Source: Gammaproteobacteria bacterium 45_16_T64
GTDB taxonomy: Bacteria; Pseudomonadota; Gammaproteobacteria; Pseudomonadales; Ketobacteraceae
Assembly (NCBI GenBank): GCA_002162955.1
Contig: MABD01000013.1
Coordinates: 1-35,833, forward strand
Reading direction: 5' to 3'
Length of the DNA: 35,833 nucleotides
Shown here piece by piece: positions 35,301-35,833 of the stretch. The position numbers were made by a program, and so were the translations under genes. A model generated the notes under the pieces. It saw only the letters and a list, made by a program, of their open reading frames with translations. It was not told where the DNA came from and did not search any database. Every line of letters starts with the position of its first letter. Position 1 is the first letter of the stretch.

Positions 35301-35833
35301 AGCGCCGGGAGTGAATGTAACTGCGGCGGTATCCGTAATGGAAGAACCACCCAAGGTACCGCTGATAGTAATGGCTTCAGCAACGGTGTTAGTGATGGTT
35401 GCTGTGTAGGTACCGTTACTATTATCGGTAACCGAACTGATTGTGGCGCTGCCATTTTCACTGAGGGCGATGGTAGCACCACCGGTGGTAAGACTGTTCC
35501 CTTGAGCGTCTTTGGTTTGTACTGTAATCGTGGCGGTGGTTACTCCATCGGCGGTGATAGAAGACGGTGATGTTGAAATTGATGTTTGGGCAGTTGTCGC
35601 AGCGCCAGGAGTAAAAATAACGGCTGCGGTATCCGTAATGGATGAACCACCCAAAGTACCGCTAATGGTAATGACTTCTGCGACAGTGTTGGTAATCGTT
35701 GCCGTGTAGGTACCGTTGCTATTATCAGTAACCGAGCTAATAGTCGCGCTGCCGTTTTCACTGAGGACGATGGTAGCGCTACCGGTAGTAAGATTGTTCC
35801 CTTGAGCATCTTTGGCTTGTACCGTAATAGTGG
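23397..35833 (-). CDS. Giant Big_1-repeat surface protein fused to a C-terminal TPS domain, 5'-partial
   Basis: The frame is open to the window's right edge, so the start, signal peptide and further repeats lie outside; 4144 residues plus stop are visible. In order from the N-terminal side it holds about 31 Big_1-type Ig repeats of roughly 100 residues (35833 to about 26605), one Ig-like spacer, and ten TSP3-like acidic DxDxDG repeats (about 26363-25531). An Ig-like domain and an eleventh DxDxDG unit follow. Next come a domain resembling 'choice-of-anchor U' (about 24953-24630), an acidic linker, the sequence SGGGGGSLSPLTL with a hydrophobic helix, a TPS/haemagglutinin-activity domain (from 24401) and a short tail with C-x9-C. 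Such proteins are cell-surface adhesins stiffened by calcium. The TPS domain is normally N-terminal in TpsA proteins, so the order here is highly unusual. It is co-operonic with tpsB (1-base gap) and yfiR. Confidence 0.9.
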   Translation of the reverse strand, partial: TITVQAKDAQGNNLTTGSATIVLSENGSATISSVTDNSNGTYTATITNTVAEVITISGTLGGSSITDTAAVIFTPGAATTAQTSISTSPSSITADGVTTATITVQTKDAQGNSLTTGGATIALSENGSATISSVTDNSNGTYTATITNTVAEAITISGTLGGSSITDTAAVTFTPGAATTAQTTISASPTSVTADGTSTSTVTVQAIDAQGNNLTVGGDAIVLSENGSATISSVTDNSNGTYTATITNTVAEAITISGTLGGSSITDTAAVTFTPGVATTAQTSISASPSSITADGVTTATITVQTKDAQGNNLTTGGATIVLSENGSASISSVTDNSNGTYTATITNTVAEAITISGTLGGSSITDTAAVTFTAGAATTAQTTINASPTSVTADGTTTSTITVQAIDAQGNNLTAGGDAIVLSENGSAIISSVTDNSNGTYTATITNTVSEVITISGTLGGSSIADTAAVTFTPGAAATAQTTITASPTSVTADGTTTSTITVQTIDAQGNNLTAGGDVIVLSENGSAIISSITDNSNGTYTATITNTVAEAITISGTLGGSSITDTAAVTFTPGAATTAQTTITASPTSVTADGTTTSTITVQAVDAQGNNLTTGGATIALSENGSATISSVTDNSNGTYTATITNIVAEAITVSGTLGGASISDTAAITFTPGAATTAQTTIIASPTSLTADGITTSSITVQAKDAQGNNLTSGGATIVLSENGNATLSSVTDNSNGTYSATITNTVAEAITVSGTLNGSGITDTAAISFVPGTGSTAQTTISLSPTILTADGTSTTTVTVQVKDTQSNNLVAGGDSVTLSENGNGVISTVTDLGNGQYSATVTNTTAESLIISGTLNGSSISDTANVTFIPGSASVSQSIISVSPTSITADGSAATITVQAKDNQDNNLQSGGLTVALSENGSASLSAVTDNSDGTYTATISNLVAEAILISGTIGGTTITDTASITFTAGAGVATTTDLSVSSSSVTADGTSTAVITVQVKDTNGNNVTSGGATILLAENGSASISTITDVGDGTYTATISDTVAELITISGSYNGANITDTTAISFVPGTATASQTTISASPTSVTADGTTTSTITVQTKDAQGNNVTSGGATIVVAEDGNGTLSAVTDVGNGTYTATVTNTLAETLTISGTLNGSAITDTASVTFTVGAASTANTTISVSSASVTADGTSTSTITVQTVDSQGNLLATGGDSIALSNNGDGVISTVVDNSDGTYTASISNTTAEAVIVSGDLNSSAISDTANITFTPGAASTSQTTLAATPTSLLADGATTSTVTVQIKDAQGNNLTSGGHTIVLSNNGSATIGTVTDVGNGTYTATVVSTTAESITVSGTLNGSNISSTINITFTPGSATTAQTTISATPTTITADGSSNSTITVQTKDVNGNNLNSGGATIVLTQDGSATLSAVTDNSDGTYTATVSSTTAESITVSGSLNASTITNTTDITFISGSTASTSETTITVSPTTLTADGTSTATITVQAKDNFSNDIVSGGLSISLSNDGNAIISSVTDNSDGTYTATITNTTAENITISGMIGASTITDTAALSFIPGVASTATTTLIANTTTLTADGTSNTTLTIQTKDAQGNNLTAGGDTLVLSQNGNASISTLSDNGDGTYTATITNTTAETVIVSATLNGSSVTDTDTLIFTPGAATTAQSTISVSPTSVVADNSTTATITVQLIDAQGNFLTSGGSTIALSENGSATISAVTDNADGTYTATIRDTIAEGVTITGTLDGSTISDNALLTFTAGSASTTQTNVSATPTTVTADGTTTSTVTVQVKDGQGNNLTVGGATIGITEDGSATLSSVTDNSDGTYTATVTNTTAETITISATLNGSDITDTASVTFIPGAASTVETTIAGSTTSVTADGTTTITITLQTVDANSNLLTAGGDTLVLSSTGSATLGTLTDNSDGTYTTTITNSTAEPITISGTLNGSALSQTLALSFTPGIASTATTTISASPSTVTADGTSSATITLQTRDAQGNDLTSGGDTVSLSNDKSATISSITDNNNGTYTTTITNVVAEAVTISGNLNGSAITDTANLTFTVGAASALTSQISVAAPSVIANGVSSTTVTLQAIDAQNNTLTSGGDTVILTQNGSATLGGITDNGDGTYTATITNTVAETLSIGGTINSVTLTDTAALNFIPGAADVATTQIIGVPGSVTADGVSASAITVQLKDSQGNNLTSGGHTIVIAQTGSATLSSVSDNGDGTYSATATNTVAETVTISGTLDGTAITDTTDLIFIAGNAASAAQSTLSASPTSVTADGTSTSTITVQAKDAFGNNLTSGGLTIALSNDGSATINTLSDNGDGTYTATINSVTAESVTVSGTLNGSTITDTETLTFTPGAGVATQSTVSVSLSSVTADGTSTTTVTVQINDAQGNAITTGGQTVALTSNGSTSFSTVSDLGNGSYQTTATNTVAEAVTISGSLDGSSITDTASVTFTPGTFSAANTTITGAPTSITANGVASASLTIQVNDSQNNNLTSGGHAVALTTSGSANVGTVTDNGDGTYTAQITNTVSETVTINGTINGSSITDTEILTFISGSVSASTSLILATPSLATADGASAITVLVQTKDAQGNNLTSGGHTIALIQNGSAQIQAVTDNTNGTYQATVTSTVAETVILSGTINSVSITDTEVVIFSPGAASETTSTLAASPASITADGVTNATITLQAKDAQGNNLTTGGSSVLFSTTGDATLSAVTDLNNGTYEATITNTTAELATISATLAGQPLVDTTTVSFNPGAASVDESTIDAVPIALLADGTSTAIITLQAKDSFGNNLNSGGLTVTFSQNGSATITTVIDLGDGTYIANISNTVAELITLSAEINSTSINDTDEVSFIAGSASPTQSLITASPSSLIANGTDIATITVQTKDDNGNNLTNGGLAINLTHTTSATLSSVTDNGDGSYTATLMNTTAESVDIFGTLNGVDITDTETITFLPGNLSAENSTIIASPAIVTADGMDVSLLTIQTFDIFGNPLTTGGDTIVLSDNNNATLSPVIDQLDGTYTATISNSTVEVTLVTGTLNGTVIIDDESISFVPGGPAQINASDGNFINGFGPPGSAIVIHDEFGNTICTSTADNSTGKYHCLVTHPITDGQQLTVTATDLANNSETSTITVQSIDDDDDGISNLVEALIANTGGASNTAPDTDTDGDGLPDYSEIFLGSDLLSVDSPSIAGNIDSDMDGITDAVENYFTNAGGATDSRLSTDTDGDGIPDITELITRKSDFNHADFPLVNGTADSDGDNVTDAAEFYLSTFLITNADNTTDYDRDGYPDAIEVRLASDPLRAYGEDSDTDGVNDAIESYLTGTINDGIDSLLLDRDNDDLPDIYEIELSKDLSDPTALINDANNGDADGDGLSDAIEQYLSGDNTSAAPNVDRDGDGIIDEIELAWGSNPFVSSTPVVWIDVADVGGGSVELFVRLGGFQAPHPEFTWDTSEILSKEPGANISNINNQQLTISGLAVDIYTVRVNLSKTIDGQIFTSTASQRFTVSNSGANDSDYDGISDNYDTFDATMGAEENLHSAIGFTNEYQIQLQYGSSVRAGSISRMGKNEISTISFSQLSDYANGQFPIVEGNTETNNDITSTANLFDIEITNLPSAGDTIDVVLPLNRPLASDAAVLWFNHSSFAWSFFDTTASDIVSSTTGSPGNCPPVDDTSYTSGLTPGSYCLKLSVTDGGNNDHDNGTNGVIPLLMGIGNNNYLPDDTNLNDGIDNSINPGPTEEENGSNEDTESTEINNVNSSESSGGGGGSLSPLTLMFMLIVYISAIGKTYANPENGTITVGSGSIVDAASLTTITQDTDRMAIEWDSFDIANGETVTFVQPDSSSIVLNQDFSGSASQLFGNLNANGQVILLNSAGILMGETASINVASFFASDLSVDTDDFADGNFILRDLDPLSGGITNLGNVQSFGQSGIYVTGQYIQNEGNITSSNGDVRLSIADQVIVSTDPSGLIGVEISNPIIDDISPSEVLVSNDGNIVALNGNIYLDLYYSDAIKADTVNNTGIINAVAISAGTGNIELTATSIFLGPSDTSDVDGIISESLPDDIEPTTPTVEIELSPNPKVSINSIMPDCDKNDEKIKDCNKYQAIKRYLGRLLLGGQLPDATN
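23472..23504 (-). other. C-terminal C-x9-C cysteine hook of the giant exoprotein
   Basis: Two Cys codons at 23502-23504 and 23472-23474 enclose nine charged residues, about 24-34 residues before the stop. TpsA adhesins HMW1 and CdrA end in a disulfide-closed Cys pair that stays periplasmic and tethers the protein at its TpsB pore; the position and charge here fit that role. Confidence 0.6.
23700..24401 (-). other. Two-partner secretion (haemagglutinin activity) domain within the giant protein
   Basis: Starting NPENGTITVGSGSI, the region carries the standard TPS-domain pattern. It has MAIEWDSFDIANGETVTFVQ, the strand SSIVLNQ, then ASQLFGNLNANGQVILLNSAGILMG and INVASFFASDL, followed by beta-helix rungs. 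The canonical NPNG is NSAG here. This domain is the secretion signal recognised by TpsB POTRA domains. Confidence 0.85.
24405..24485 (-). other. Internal GlyGly-CTERM-like segment merging into a signal-peptide-like helix
   Basis: Five Gly codons (24471-24485) are followed by SLSPLTL and a hydrophobic run MFMLIVYISAIG, then KTYA directly before the TPS domain. The first part is like a C-terminal rhombosortase (GlyGly-CTERM) sorting signal; the last part is like the h-region and cleavage site of a signal peptide (AxA-like TYA). Two in-frame ATG codons (24449 and 24443 on the minus strand) lie inside the helix, but no ribosome site is at the correct distance. Confidence 0.65.
24630..24953 (-). 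other. Choice-of-anchor U-like domain in the giant protein
   Basis: The segment runs from FDIEITNLPSAGDTIDVVLPL through a Cys pair to GSYCLKLSVTDGGNNDHD and NGVIPLLMG. I recall this pattern directly before GlyGly-CTERM signals in many gammaproteobacterial surface proteins (there usually as IEDGGPNDADG and NGVIVDPGG). Its presence shows that the upstream part was a complete anchor-ending protein before the TPS region was joined. Confidence 0.6.
25531..26363 (-). repeat. Ten TSP3-like calcium-binding repeats
   Basis: Ten units of the form D-x-D-x-D-G/D-x-x-D-x-x-E recur every 20-45 residues, for example DTDGDGLPDYSEI and DSDMDGITDAVEN; one more unit (DSDYDGISD) lies further on near 25210. The acidic loops match thrombospondin type 3 or EF-hand-like calcium sites, which typically rigidify secreted adhesins in seawater calcium. 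Confidence 0.8.
26605..35833 (-). repeat. Array of about 31 Big_1-type Ig repeats, period 300 bases
   Basis: Each unit carries SPTSVTADGTTTSTITVQ, DAQGNNLTSGG, VTDNSDGTYTATI and a final TFTPGA, about 97-100 residues. I counted 30 full units plus a partial at the edge, based on the TADG landmark. Units towards the right edge are nearly identical in DNA and exactly 300 bases apart, while those towards 26600 have diverged. The pattern 34921-35040 recurs almost unchanged at 35521-35640, a 600-base (two-unit) higher-order repeat. Confidence 0.9.

Noticed and set aside
26800-35700. Many plus-strand open frames of 60-200 codons opposite the giant gene
   Set aside because: They recur with the 300-base repeat period and read Val/Ala/Ser-rich or Gly/Cys-rich strings, which is what the complement of the Thr/Ser/Ala-rich Big_1 repeats produces.
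35540-35809. Minus-strand 89-codon frame at the right edge as a separate gene
   Set aside because: It is a shifted reading of the same Big_1 repeat DNA; the true repeat frame is open to the window edge.
23397-35833. Intimin/invasin-type inverse autotransporter
   Set aside because: Big_1 repeats suggest it, but no outer-membrane barrel is visible in this protein; the barrel is supplied by the separate TpsB. The unseen N-terminus could still change this view.

Overview
The window is chromosomal DNA from a Gram-negative bacterium, most likely a marine or salt-adapted gammaproteobacterium. The evidence is a DUF2956 protein (typical of Vibrio/Shewanella/Alteromonas-type genomes), an EctA-type diaminobutyrate acetyltransferase, a type VI secretion Hcp, a two-partner secretion locus, a YfiR protein and GlyGly-CTERM-like surface-protein architecture. 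Base composition looks moderate (roughly mid-40s % GC by eye; not computed). The genus cannot be named from sequence alone.

Layout. 1-1120: 3' part of a SelO-family pseudokinase/AMPylase gene. 1287-6920: a double-length UvrA-like protein with four ABC ATPase modules. 7187-8263: an O-methyltransferase-like enzyme. 8363-10409: an orphan hcp gene diverging from a gene whose product has a clan CD (caspase/C80-like) cysteine-peptidase signature; a small inverted-repeat element lies between them. 10472-13476: an orphan ectA and an RNase R gene on the minus strand. 14114-16009: a PAS-GAF hybrid sensor kinase. 16094-18487: a large outer-membrane lipoprotein with segments resembling a TULIP/BPI lipid-binding fold. 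18794-19787: two small membrane proteins (DUF2956 and HXXEE). 19940-21157: a CHASE8-HAMP-GGDEF diguanylate cyclase of the YfiN/TpbB type. 21167-35833, minus strand: a three-gene operon read right to left, a giant repetitive surface protein (start beyond the right edge), a TpsB outer-membrane transporter, and YfiR.

The last 16 kb is the most interesting part. The giant protein shows at least 4144 residues: about 31 Big_1-type Ig repeats, an Ig-like spacer, calcium-binding TSP3-like repeats, an anchor-type domain, and a Gly-rich plus hydrophobic segment that looks like a C-terminal GlyGly-CTERM sorting signal. The frame does not stop there. It continues into a two-partner-secretion (TPS, haemagglutinin-activity) domain, normally found at the extreme N-terminus of TpsA proteins, and ends in a C-x9-C 'cysteine hook' like those that tether HMW1 and CdrA. 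The tpsB start follows the giant gene's stop after one base, and yfiR follows tpsB after 9 bases. The YfiN-like cyclase converges on yfiR with a 9-base gap. Together this suggests a self-contained c-di-GMP-linked adhesin locus with an inverted or fused TpsA architecture.

Second in interest is the orphan hcp next to the putative clan CD peptidase, a candidate type VI effector. No rRNA, tRNA, CRISPR array, transposase or integrase was seen.
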